This document shows positions 9,077-17,320 of a stretch of DNA of 64,000 bases, in pieces. Every line of letters begins with the position of its first letter. Positions within the stretch are counted from its first letter, which is position 1. The notes below the pieces were generated by a model. It was given only the letters and a program-made list of their open reading frames with translations, had not been told where the DNA came from and did not search any database. Where the stretch lies: positions 310,001 through 374,000 of the forward strand of contig CAWGOF010000002.1 in assembly GCA_963824225.1 (NCBI GenBank), written 5' to 3'. The position numbers and the translations under genes are program-made. Source of the stretch: CAWGOF01 sp963824225 (GTDB lineage Bacteria; Acidobacteriota; Polarisedimenticolia; Polarisedimenticolales; Polarisedimenticolaceae).

Positions 9077-10410
9077 GCGGAACGACCAGAGCTAGCGGAT
9101 GGGGCCCGACGGCGCTAGCCGTCGTCGTCGGGTTGACCCTCCCCCTCTTGCTCGTCGCTCCGGCCGCGGCTCAGCACGAGGGCCATCCTCCCGAGCCCGC
9201 GGAGCAGGCCGCGCCGCCGACCGATACCGGCCGGCGCCTGTACCAGTCGGACATGGCGCTGATGACCGGGAGAACCACACAGCACGAGGCTCCGGCGCCA
9301 CCGGGCTGGACCTGGATGGACACAGGCGTCGGCCGCCTGGTCTTCAACGACCAGGGAGGGCCGTCGGGCGACCGGGATCTCGAGTCGACCAACTGGAACA
9401 TGGTCATGGGGCACCACCGACTGGGGCCGGGCCGGCTGACCCTCATGCTGATGAACTCGCTCGAGCCGCAGACGGTCGCGGATGCGGGCTCGCCGCAGCT
9501 GTTCCAGACCGGAGAGACGTTCGCGGGTCAGCCGCTCGTCGACCATCAGCACGCCCACGATTTCTTCATGAACCTGTCGGCGACGTGGCGCGTGCCTTTC
9601 GGGGACGCCTCTGCGGCGTGGGTCCAGCTCGCACCGGTCGGCGAGCCGGCGCTCGGGCCAACGGCGTTCATGCACCGCGCATCGAGCGGCGAGAACCCGG
9701 CGGCTCCGCTGGGCCACCACTGGCAGGACTCGACGCACATCACGAACAACGTCGTCACGCTCGGCGGGGGTCACGGGCCCTGGACCCTCGAGGCCTCGGC
9801 GTTCCACGGCGCCGAGCCGGACGACCATCGGTGGGACATCGAGGGCGGCGAGCTCGATTCGTTCGCCGGCCGCGTCTATCTGCGGTTACGGGGCGGGTGG
9901 TCGGCGCAGGTATCGAGCGGGCGACTGGAGCAACCCGAGGAGCTCGTCCCGGGAGACGTCACGCGCACGACCGCGTCGGTGCATTACGGCGCCGAGGGCG
10001 ACCGGCCCGTTGCTGCGAGCGTCGTGTGGGGCAGGAACGACGAGGAGCACGGCGTCAGCGACTCGTTCCTGCTCGAGGCGGCGTATGCCGTAACGAGGTC
10101 GGACCACGTGTTCGGCCGGGCCGAGTACGTGGAGAAGGACGAGCAGCTGCTGGCAACGAAGCAGCTCCCGCCCGAAGGGCAGCCGGTCGAGCTCGCGGCG
10201 ATCCGCGCGCTGACCCTGGGCTACCTCCGAGCGATCGAGCTGTTCGACGCGGTCGAGACGGGGGTCGCGGTCGACGTCACCGTGTACGACTACCCCGGTG
10301 CGCTCGACGACGCGTACGGCGACTCCCCCGCTTCGGTGCACCTGTTCGTGCGCCTGCGCTGGACCGCGGGAAGCGGAGGCGCGCAGCACGGGCAGCACGC
10401 GCACGGGTGA
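9073..10410 (+). CDS. Secreted His/Met-rich protein, unknown function, with uncertain non-ATG start
   Basis: The frame encodes a signal-like hydrophobic stretch (TALAVVVGLTLPLLL...APAAAQ). A mature protein with His-rich N-terminal residues, a MALMTGRTTQHE segment, 'DHQHAHDFFMNL' and many aromatic strands follows. It looks like an outer-membrane or periplasmic protein seen near metal-handling genes, but I cannot assign a family. No ATG or GTG lies upstream of the signal stretch in this frame. CTG 9073 overlaps the previous stop as CTGA; TTG 9133 would cut the signal peptide short. The start is therefore uncertain, and a sequencing error near 9073 is possible. Coding is well supported by 445 uninterrupted residues and a convergent neighbour one base beyond its stop. 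Confidence 0.7.
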   Translation: MSGTTRASGWGPTALAVVVGLTLPLLLVAPAAAQHEGHPPEPAEQAAPPTDTGRRLYQSDMALMTGRTTQHEAPAPPGWTWMDTGVGRLVFNDQGGPSGDRDLESTNWNMVMGHHRLGPGRLTLMLMNSLEPQTVADAGSPQLFQTGETFAGQPLVDHQHAHDFFMNLSATWRVPFGDASAAWVQLAPVGEPALGPTAFMHRASSGENPAAPLGHHWQDSTHITNNVVTLGGGHGPWTLEASAFHGAEPDDHRWDIEGGELDSFAGRVYLRLRGGWSAQVSSGRLEQPEELVPGDVTRTTASVHYGAEGDRPVAASVVWGRNDEEHGVSDSFLLEAAYAVTRSDHVFGRAEYVEKDEQLLATKQLPPEGQPVELAAIRALTLGYLRAIELFDAVETGVAVDVTVYDYPGALDDAYGDSPASVHLFVRLRWTAGSGGAQHGQHAHG

Positions 10411-10411
10411 C

Positions 10412-11347
10412 TCAGGCCGCGGACGGACCCTCGGGGATCCGGAACAGGCTCGCGGCGATCGAGCGCACGGCGAGGACGAGCGCGACGAGCGTCACCCCGG
10501 GCCAGACGACGACCCACCACGCGCCCGCGAGCGCATCGCGGCCCGAGGCGACGATCGCGCCGAGCGACACGGCAGGAGCCGGTGCCCCGAGACCGAGGAA
10601 GCCGAGCGCCGACTCGAGGAGCAGCGTGTCGGCGAAGCGCAGCGCGGCGCTCACGGCGAGAAGGGGTGCCATCTGCGGCAGGACGTGGCGCACGAGGAGG
10701 CGCGCTCGGCTCGCTCCGGCAGCGCGCGCGGCGAGCGCGAGCTCGCTCGTGCGCCAGGCCAGCGTCTCCGCGCGCACGAGACGCGCAAGGCCGGTCCAGG
10801 TCGTGGCGCCGAGGACGAGCACGAGCAGCACGGTCGATGGGCGGAAGAGCGCGGCACACAGGAGATACACCAGGAGCCGCGGCACCGACATGACGACGTC
10901 GACCGCGCGCATCGAGAGCGCGTCCCACGCTGCACCCGAGAGGCCCGCCGTCGAGCCGACGGCGATCCCGATCCCGAGGGCCAGAGCGACGGCGAGGGCG
11001 GCGATGCCTACCGAGTGCCGCGCGCCGAACGCGAGACGGCTCGCCAGATCGCGCCCCAGGCCGTCGGTGCCGAGGAGGTAGAACCGCGGCGCGGGTGGCA
11101 CGAGAAGTGCGCTCGACGCGATCTCTCCCGGCACGCCCGCGCGGACGTAGCGCCAGCCGCCGAGCGTGCGCTCGAGCGCCTGGACGATGAGGACGCGATG
11201 CGCCGACACGTCGAGCGCGTACGCCCGCGACAGCGGCGGGAGATAGCTCGCACCGCGCACGTCCTCCTGCAGGTCGGGAGGGCGCGGCACGAGCCATGGC
11301 GCAAGGAAACACAGACCACAGGCGAGGCCGAGAACCAGGAGTCTCAC
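10412..11347 (-). CDS. Peptide-type ABC transporter inner-membrane permease (OppC/DppC-like)
   Basis: The 311-residue product starts MRLLVLGLACGLCFLAPWLV. It includes the periplasmic 'LLGTDGLGRDLASRLAFGARHS' region typical of OppC/DppC permeases, followed by five hydrophobic segments and the EAA-type loop (ARAAGASRARLLVRHVLPQ) that contacts the ATPase. With the OppB-like permease it should form the transmembrane pore of a peptide or nickel importer. The GTG start overlaps the stop of the upstream permease gene (GTGA at 11347-11344). The frame is open further upstream, but that stretch is antisense to the other permease. No ATPase gene (OppD/OppF) is present nearby, so the ATPases must be encoded elsewhere. 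Confidence 0.85.
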   Translation of the reverse strand: MRLLVLGLACGLCFLAPWLVPRPPDLQEDVRGASYLPPLSRAYALDVSAHRVLIVQALERTLGGWRYVRAGVPGEIASSALLVPPAPRFYLLGTDGLGRDLASRLAFGARHSVGIAALAVALALGIGIAVGSTAGLSGAAWDALSMRAVDVVMSVPRLLVYLLCAALFRPSTVLLVLVLGATTWTGLARLVRAETLAWRTSELALAARAAGASRARLLVRHVLPQMAPLLAVSAALRFADTLLLESALGFLGLGAPAPAVSLGAIVASGRDALAGAWWVVVWPGVTLVALVLAVRSIAASLFRIPEGPSAA

Positions 11348-12324
11348 GTCGCGGCCTCGCCAACGCGTGGATCGAGCGCGACCGACAGCAGATCGGCGGC
11401 GAGGCTTCCCAGGATCACCGCGATCGTTCCGGCCCACGTGCAGCCGAGGATGAGCGGAGCGTCGCGCGCGAGCACCGCCTGGTGCAGGAGGCGGCCCATC
11501 CCCGGCCAGGCGAACAGCACCTCGACGAGCACGCTCCCGCCGAGCACTCCCGGCAGCACGAGGCCCAGCAGCTGCGCCAGCGGCAGGAGCGCGTGGGCCA
11601 GACCGTGACGCCAGACGACGCGCCCTTCGCTCAGCCCGCGAGCACGGCCCGCGCGAGCGAACGCGCGCGATAACGCCGCCGCCACCTCGTCGCGCACGTA
11701 GAGTGCGATCCCGCCTGCCGCAGGGAGCGCGAGCGCCAAGCACGGGAGGACGAGGTGCCAGGCGACGTCCGTTGCACGAGCGAGCGGCCACAGCTCGTGC
11801 GCGTCGATCGAGCGCATCTGCGTCGGCGGAAACCATCCGAGCCGCACGGCGAGGAGCGCGACGAGCACGCTTCCGATCCAGAACGATGGCATCGCGTAGA
11901 GTGCGCTCGCGCCCGCGGTGATCATGCGGTCGAGCCACCGGCCGCGCCGCCGCGCGGCGACGACGCCGGCCAGTGTGCCGAGGCCGAACTGCACGACGAT
12001 CGCCGCTCCGGCGAGCAGGCACGTGTTCTCGAGGCCTTCGGTCACGAGCTCGACGACCGGGCGGCGCAGCGAGTAGGACAGGCCGAGGTCTCCCGTGACG
12101 AACGCCCCGAGCCAGCTCGCGTAGCGTTCGATCGCCGGGCGGTCGGCGCCGAGCGCGCGCCGCAGCTTCGCCGCCGCCTCGGTCGCGAGCCCGGGCTCCT
12201 CGGCGGCGGCGAACGGTCGCCCCGGAACGACCTCGATCAACAGGAACACCAGCGTCAGCACGGCCCAGGCCAGCGGGAGCGCGAGCAGGAGCCGGCGCGC
12301 GATGCGCCGGGCCAGCGGGATCAC
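11344..12324 (-). CDS. Peptide-type ABC transporter inner-membrane permease (OppB/DppB-like)
   Basis: The 326-residue product begins MIPLARRIARRLLLALPLAW, a typical OppB/DppB first membrane helix. The conserved 'LGLSYSLRRPVVELV' segment, five further hydrophobic segments and the EAA-like loop (RAFARAGRARGLSEGRVVWRHGLAHALLP) follow. It is translationally coupled to the OppC-like gene. The pair diverges from the binding-protein gene at 12400 across a 75-base spacer, so a shared control region is likely. Two permeases of this type imply a heterodimeric channel for oligopeptides, dipeptides or nickel. Confidence 0.87.
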   Translation of the reverse strand: MIPLARRIARRLLLALPLAWAVLTLVFLLIEVVPGRPFAAAEEPGLATEAAAKLRRALGADRPAIERYASWLGAFVTGDLGLSYSLRRPVVELVTEGLENTCLLAGAAIVVQFGLGTLAGVVAARRRGRWLDRMITAGASALYAMPSFWIGSVLVALLAVRLGWFPPTQMRSIDAHELWPLARATDVAWHLVLPCLALALPAAGGIALYVRDEVAAALSRAFARAGRARGLSEGRVVWRHGLAHALLPLAQLLGLVLPGVLGGSVLVEVLFAWPGMGRLLHQAVLARDAPLILGCTWAGTIAVILGSLAADLLSVALDPRVGEAAT

Positions 12325-12399
12325 GCTCTGGGCCCTTGTGACGCCAAGGGCCTGGCGCTAGAGTCGCGGCGAGTCCGTCGTGAGCGATCTCCGTCGAGC

Positions 12400-14040
12400 A
12401 TGAATCCCGGACGCGCTATCGCGCTCGTCGCGAGCGTCACGCTCGTCGCGAGCGTCACGTTCGTCGCCTGCGCGCCCGACGCCCGCGAGCCGGCGAGCAA
12501 AGATGCGGCGCGGCGCGGGGGCCAGGTCGTCATCGGCGTGCGCGGCGATGTTAGCTCGTTCAACGTGTACACTGCCAGAACTGCGTTCGAGCAGGAGATC
12601 GCCGATCTACTCTTCCCGCGCCTAGCCAAGGAGCAGGACGACTTCACCAGCGGACCGCCGACGTTCCGCCCGGCGCTCGCCCAGTCGTGGGAGGTGTCGG
12701 CGGATGGCTCGATGTTGACGTTCCACCTCGAGCCCGGGGCACGCTGGAGCGACGGTCGCCCGATCACGGCCGACGACGTGATGTTTTCGCAGCGCGCGGC
12801 GGCGAGCCCCGACGTCGGCTGGGGCGGAAGCGACGTGAAGCAGGAGATCGCCGGGCTCGAAGCCCCCGACCCGCGGACGGTCGTGCTGCGGTTCGCGCGC
12901 CGGACGCCGTACCAGCTGATGGACGCGCTCGAGGGCAACGTCCTCCCGGCGCATGCGTACGCCGGCGTGCCGTTCGCCGACTGGCCGAAGACGGCGTATC
13001 TCGACGCGCCGGTGACGGGCGGGCCCTTTCGGCTCGTGCGCCACGAGCCGGGCACGCTGCTCGAGCTGGCCCGCGATCCGGGCTACGCCGGCGCTCCGCT
13101 GCCCCACCTCGACCGCGTCGTGTTCCGGGTGATCCCGGACGAGACGGCGCTCGTGAACGAGCTCGTCACGGGCGGCATCGACGTCGTGGAGAACGTGTCC
13201 GAGGAAGCCACACGGCGACTGGCCGATCGGCCGGAGATCCGCCTGCTGCGCGTTCCCGATCTGGGCTACGGCTTCGTGTGCTGGAACACGGCGCGTCCGC
13301 TGTTCCGCGATCGGCGCGTCCGGCGGGCGCTCACGCTGGCGATCGATCGTCCGGCGATCCTCGACGGGCTCCTCCCGACGACGGGCCGGCCGTCGACGGG
13401 ACCGATCCTGTCGTTCCTGTGGGCCCACGATCCGACCCTGTCTCCCCTGCCCTACGACCCCGACGCGGCGTCCGCGCTCCTCGCGGAGGCCGGGTGGCGC
13501 GACCGAGACGGGGATGGGCTCGTCGAGCGCGACGGTGCGCCGTTCCGCTTCGAGCTCGACACGAACCAGGGCTCGGCGCTGCGCGCGTCGATCGTCGAGA
13601 TGATCGTCGCGCAGCTACGACGCGTGGGCATCGAGGCGGTTCCGCGGATCTTCGAGTTCGGCGCGAGCGTCGAGCGCCACGAGCGGCACGAGTTCGACGC
13701 GTTCGTGGGCTCGTGGCGCGAGGCGACGAAGGTCGACCTGCACTCGGTGTTCCACTCCGCGGCGTGCGGCGGAGGCTACAACTACGGGTGCTACGCCGAT
13801 CCCGAGCTCGACACGCTGATCGATCGGGCGCGCGCCACCGCCGATCCGGCGAGCGCGCGCGAGCTGTGGCGCCGGGCCGAGAGCATCATCGTGCGCGACC
13901 AGCCGTTCACGTTCCTGTTCGAGCGCGACCGCGTGCATGCGGTCCGCAACCGGATCGGCGGCGTCGATCCGAGCCCGCGCGGCCTGTTCGTGCGGCTCGA
14001 CGAGTGGTACGTCGAGCCCACGTCGCGGAGCGGATCGTGA
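12400..14040 (+). CDS. ABC transporter substrate-binding lipoprotein, family 5 (peptide type)
   Basis: The 546-residue protein has a signal peptide ending in FVAC, a relaxed lipobox whose Cys (about residue 25) would be lipidated. Family 5 hallmarks follow: QSWEVSADGSMLTFHLEPGARWSDGRPITADDVMFS, the hinge 'VTGGPFRLV', and 'RDRRVRRALTLAIDRPAILDGLLP'. It should capture peptides in the periplasm for the divergent OppB/OppC-like pore. The signal-peptide coding sequence contains an exact 18-base tandem duplication (12424-12441 and 12442-12459), giving VASVTLVASVTF. The stop overlaps the GTG start of the regulator downstream (GTGA 14037-14040), tying sensor and transporter expression. Confidence 0.87.
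   Translation: MNPGRAIALVASVTLVASVTFVACAPDAREPASKDAARRGGQVVIGVRGDVSSFNVYTARTAFEQEIADLLFPRLAKEQDDFTSGPPTFRPALAQSWEVSADGSMLTFHLEPGARWSDGRPITADDVMFSQRAAASPDVGWGGSDVKQEIAGLEAPDPRTVVLRFARRTPYQLMDALEGNVLPAHAYAGVPFADWPKTAYLDAPVTGGPFRLVRHEPGTLLELARDPGYAGAPLPHLDRVVFRVIPDETALVNELVTGGIDVVENVSEEATRRLADRPEIRLLRVPDLGYGFVCWNTARPLFRDRRVRRALTLAIDRPAILDGLLPTTGRPSTGPILSFLWAHDPTLSPLPYDPDAASALLAEAGWRDRDGDGLVERDGAPFRFELDTNQGSALRASIVEMIVAQLRRVGIEAVPRIFEFGASVERHERHEFDAFVGSWREATKVDLHSVFHSAACGGGYNYGCYADPELDTLIDRARATADPASARELWRRAESIIVRDQPFTFLFERDRVHAVRNRIGGVDPSPRGLFVRLDEWYVEPTSRSGS
12424..12459 (+). repeat. 18-base tandem duplication inside a signal-peptide sequence
   Basis: The unit CTCGTCGCGAGCGTCACG occurs twice back to back, with a partial third unit beginning at 12460. 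It lengthens the hydrophobic core of the binding-protein signal peptide by six residues while keeping frame. Confidence 0.8.
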
Positions 14041-17000
14041 CGCGCTTCGCCTCGCTGCTCCTGGCCAAGCTCCTGCCACCCGCGCCGTCGGCCCTGCACC
14101 TCGACCGCCCGCGTCTGTCCGAGCGCTTGGCCGCGGGCCTCGCCGGAAAGGCGACCGCCATCGTCGCCGGCCCGGGCTACGGGAAGACGACGCTCGTCGC
14201 GCGGTTCCTCGAGGCGCGCGGCGAGCCCTCGGTGTGGTACACGCTCGACGCCGGCGATCGGGACCCGTGGGTCTTCGTCCGGTACCTCGTGCACGGCCTG
14301 CGCGACCTCGTGCCCGAGCTCGGCGAGCGCAGCGAGGGCGCGTGGACCGAGCTCGGTCGGCGACCGGAGGACGTCGAGCGGCTCGTCGACGTGCTGATCC
14401 GCGACGCCGAGGAGTCGCTCAGCGGACCGGTCGTCGTCGTCCTCGACGGCATCGAGCACCTCGAACCGTCGGAGCCGTGCGTCCGCGCGCTGCGGCGCCT
14501 CCTGGCCTATCTGCCGGGGACGCTGCACCTCGTCCTCATCGGCCGCTCGATGCCCGAGATCGGCCTTCCGGCGTTGCGCGCCGAGGGCAAGCTGGCGCTC
14601 GTCGAGGGCCCGGCCCTGCTGTTCGACCGGGACGAGACTCGGGCGTTGCTGCGCGACGTGTTCGGACTCGCGATCTCGGATCAGGACGTCGACCACGTGC
14701 ACGAGCGAACGCGCGGCTGGGTCACGGCGCTCCAGCTGCTGCGCCAGACCGCCGCGCTGAGCGCGGGCGCGGCGGGGCTGTCGCGATCGGTGTTCGCACG
14801 GGCCGAAGCCGAGATCTTCGACTATTTCAGCGAGGAGGTGCTGGCGGGGACGACCGACGACGTCCGTCGGTTCCTGCTCGAGTCGTCGGTCGCCCTGGTC
14901 CTCGATGCCGACGTCTGCGCCCGGGCGCTCCCGGGGAGCGACGTGCGCGGGATCCTGGCCCGGCTGACCCGGCAGCACGTGTTCCTGTCGGCGCTCGAGG
15001 GCAAGGGCGAGTTCTACGCCTACGACCCGCTGTTTCGCGAGTTCCTGGCGCGCAAGCTGCGGGCCCAATCCGGCGAGGCGGCGGTCCAGGAGCTGCACCG
15101 GCGGTTCGGTCGGGCGCATGCCGAGCGCGGCGAGCTCGCCCCGGCGCTGACCCACGCGCTCGAGGGCGAGGACGCCGAGGGCGTGACGACGCTTCTCGAC
15201 CGTCACGGTCGGGCGCTCCTGCGCTCGGGGATGCTCGATGCGGTGCGCACGGGGGCCGAGTTCCTCGCCGCCCGCGGGCTCGAGCCGCGCCTGGCGCACG
15301 ATCTGCTCGGCGAGGCGTGCCGACGAGCCGGCGACTACGCCGCCGCCCGCGGCCACTTCGAGAACGCGCTCGGCGCGAACGGCGAGCACGCGGAGACGCT
15401 CCAGGGTCTGGCGTACACGTTGCTCAAGACCGGCGATCTGGACGGAGCCGCAGCGACGGCCGAGCGTGCGCTCCGCGCGGCAGGCGAAGCGGATCCGGCG
15501 CTCGTCGCGCTGATCCTGAACACGCTGTCGATCGTCCGCTACCGCGAAGACCGCGAGACCGAGGCGATCGACGGCTGGCAGCGCGCGCTGGTCCACGCGC
15601 GCCGCGCCGGCGACCAACACCTGACGCTGATGATCGCGCACAACCTCGGCCTGCCCCACGCACGGCGCGGCGACTTCCTCCGGGCGTCCGAGTGCTTCCG
15701 GCTCCTGACCGGCCCGGACAACCCGCGCATGGGCCCCGAGGAGGCGGCCGCCTATCTCAACCTGGGCCGCATCGCCACGCTGCGTGGCGACTATGCGCAG
15801 GCGGCCCGGCTTCTCGGCGACGCGGCCGAGATCGCGCGGCGGTTCCGCCTGCGGGCGCTCGACGGCGACATCCTCGAGGCCGAGGGGACGCTGTCGCGGG
15901 AGAGCGGCGAGCTGGCGCTCGCCGCCGAGCGCTATGCCGGGGCGCGAGCGCGGTTCCTCGAGCTCGGACTGCACCACCTCCTGGACAACGTCGCCGAGGA
16001 GGAGGCGCTCCTCGCCTCGCGCCGCGCGGCCCACGACGAAGCGCGCCGGCGCATCGACGAGGTCGTGGAGCGCCGGCGCGCCGCAGGGGATGACGACGGG
16101 ATCGCCCTCGCGCTCCTCGCGCGCGGCGAGATCCTCGTGCGCGCGGGCGAGCCTGCCGCCGCCGTGGCGGGGCTTGCGGAATCGTTGGCGTCGCTCGAGC
16201 ACCTGCGCCGGTCGTACGAGGCGTGCCTGGCCGAGCTGTGGCTCGCGGCGGCGCTTCTCGCGAACGGCGACAGCGCGCGCGCGTCGGCGTCCGCGGCGGC
16301 GGCGCTCCGTCGCGCGTCCGAGCTCGACTACTTCGCTGCGGTCTCTCGCGTCGCGGCGCTCGATCCAGGCCTCGGTGCGCTCCTGCGCACGCTTCCCGGC
16401 GCGCCGACCGGCCTCGGCGCCACGGCATCTCCGGCTCCGCCCGTGGCGACGTCACGTGCCGACCTGACCGTACGGCTGCTCGGCCCGCTCGAGGTGTTCC
16501 GCGATCCGGAACACCGGATCCCCGCCGGGGCGTGGAAGGTCAAGCGGGCGCAGCAGCTCCTGGCGTTCGTCGCGTCGTCACGCGGTCGCCGGGCGAGCAA
16601 GGAGCGCATCGTCGACGCCGTGTGGGGCGACGCGCGACCGACGGCGATCGAGCGCAACTTCCATCCCACGATCTCGTTCTTGCGCCGGGCGCTGAACCAC
16701 GGGCACCACGTGCCGAAGAACTTCATCCTGTACGAGAGCGGCGCGTATCTGCTCAATCCGGCGTATCGCTACGACATCGACACCGAGCGGTTCGAGGCCG
16801 GGCTGCGGGCCGCGCGCGACCACGCCGCGGCCGGGCGGACGCCCGAGGCGCTCGTGGCGTACGACGCTGCGATCGAGCTGCACCGCGGGCCGTTCCTCGA
16901 GGACGAGCCGGCCGCCTGGGCGGCGACGCCGCGCACGCATTTCGACGCGCAGCTCGCGAGCGCGCTCGCCGAGGCCGGAGAGCTGCAGCTCGCCCACGGG

Positions 17001-17249
17001 GATCCCGAGCGGGGGCTCGCGCTCCTCGAGCGGCTCGTCGAGCGCGAGCCGCTCGACGAGCAGGCGTCGTGCCGCCTGATGCGGGCCCACGGCTCGCGCG
17101 GGAACCGCGGTGCGGTCGAGCGCGAGTTCCGGCGCCTGTCCCACGCGCTGGCCAAGAGCCTGCGGACCGAGCCGGTCGTCGACACCCGACGCACGTACCG
17201 CGAAGCGCTGGGCCGTGACGTCCGCCCGCCGCTCGACCCCCGGCGGTAG
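14037..17249 (+). CDS. Giant STAND ATPase/TPR regulator with C-terminal SARP-type DNA-binding and BTAD domains
   Basis: The 1070-residue protein has a MalT-like N-terminus: Walker A GPGYGKTT at 45-52, a Walker B-like VVVVLDGIEHLE near 130-141, and MalT-type segments (ERTRGWVTALQLL). A long middle of tetratricopeptide-like helices (about 350-790) would sense a ligand or partner. Instead of MalT's LuxR helix-turn-helix, the C-terminus has an OmpR/SARP winged helix (about 810-900, VRLLGPLEVFRDPE... KRAQQLLAFVA) and a bacterial transcriptional activation domain (about 905-1060). It is probably an ATP-dependent transcription activator. The GTG start overlaps the stop of the binding-protein gene, so transport of the ligand may be linked to regulation. 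A 7-base hairpin (17262-17278) follows the stop. Confidence 0.85.
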   Translation: MTRFASLLLAKLLPPAPSALHLDRPRLSERLAAGLAGKATAIVAGPGYGKTTLVARFLEARGEPSVWYTLDAGDRDPWVFVRYLVHGLRDLVPELGERSEGAWTELGRRPEDVERLVDVLIRDAEESLSGPVVVVLDGIEHLEPSEPCVRALRRLLAYLPGTLHLVLIGRSMPEIGLPALRAEGKLALVEGPALLFDRDETRALLRDVFGLAISDQDVDHVHERTRGWVTALQLLRQTAALSAGAAGLSRSVFARAEAEIFDYFSEEVLAGTTDDVRRFLLESSVALVLDADVCARALPGSDVRGILARLTRQHVFLSALEGKGEFYAYDPLFREFLARKLRAQSGEAAVQELHRRFGRAHAERGELAPALTHALEGEDAEGVTTLLDRHGRALLRSGMLDAVRTGAEFLAARGLEPRLAHDLLGEACRRAGDYAAARGHFENALGANGEHAETLQGLAYTLLKTGDLDGAAATAERALRAAGEADPALVALILNTLSIVRYREDRETEAIDGWQRALVHARRAGDQHLTLMIAHNLGLPHARRGDFLRASECFRLLTGPDNPRMGPEEAAAYLNLGRIATLRGDYAQAARLLGDAAEIARRFRLRALDGDILEAEGTLSRESGELALAAERYAGARARFLELGLHHLLDNVAEEEALLASRRAAHDEARRRIDEVVERRRAAGDDDGIALALLARGEILVRAGEPAAAVAGLAESLASLEHLRRSYEACLAELWLAAALLANGDSARASASAAAALRRASELDYFAAVSRVAALDPGLGALLRTLPGAPTGLGATASPAPPVATSRADLTVRLLGPLEVFRDPEHRIPAGAWKVKRAQQLLAFVASSRGRRASKERIVDAVWGDARPTAIERNFHPTISFLRRALNHGHHVPKNFILYESGAYLLNPAYRYDIDTERFEAGLRAARDHAAAGRTPEALVAYDAAIELHRGPFLEDEPAAWAATPRTHFDAQLASALAEAGELQLAHGDPERGLALLERLVEREPLDEQASCRLMRAHGSRGNRGAVEREFRRLSHALAKSLRTEPVVDTRRTYREALGRDVRPPLDPRR

Positions 17250-17261
17250 CTCGGACCGTTG

Positions 17262-17278
17262 CCGGGTCGCGGACCCGG
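17262..17278 (+). terminator. Short GC hairpin after the STAND regulator
   Basis: CCGGGTC pairs with GACCCGG across a 3-base loop, 12 bases after the stop codon. No T-run follows, so it is only a possible terminator or RNA-stabilising stem. Confidence 0.35.
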
Positions 17279-17320
17279 TGGTAGGTTCCAGATACGTCTT
17301 GCCTCCGGGGGAGTTCGACC

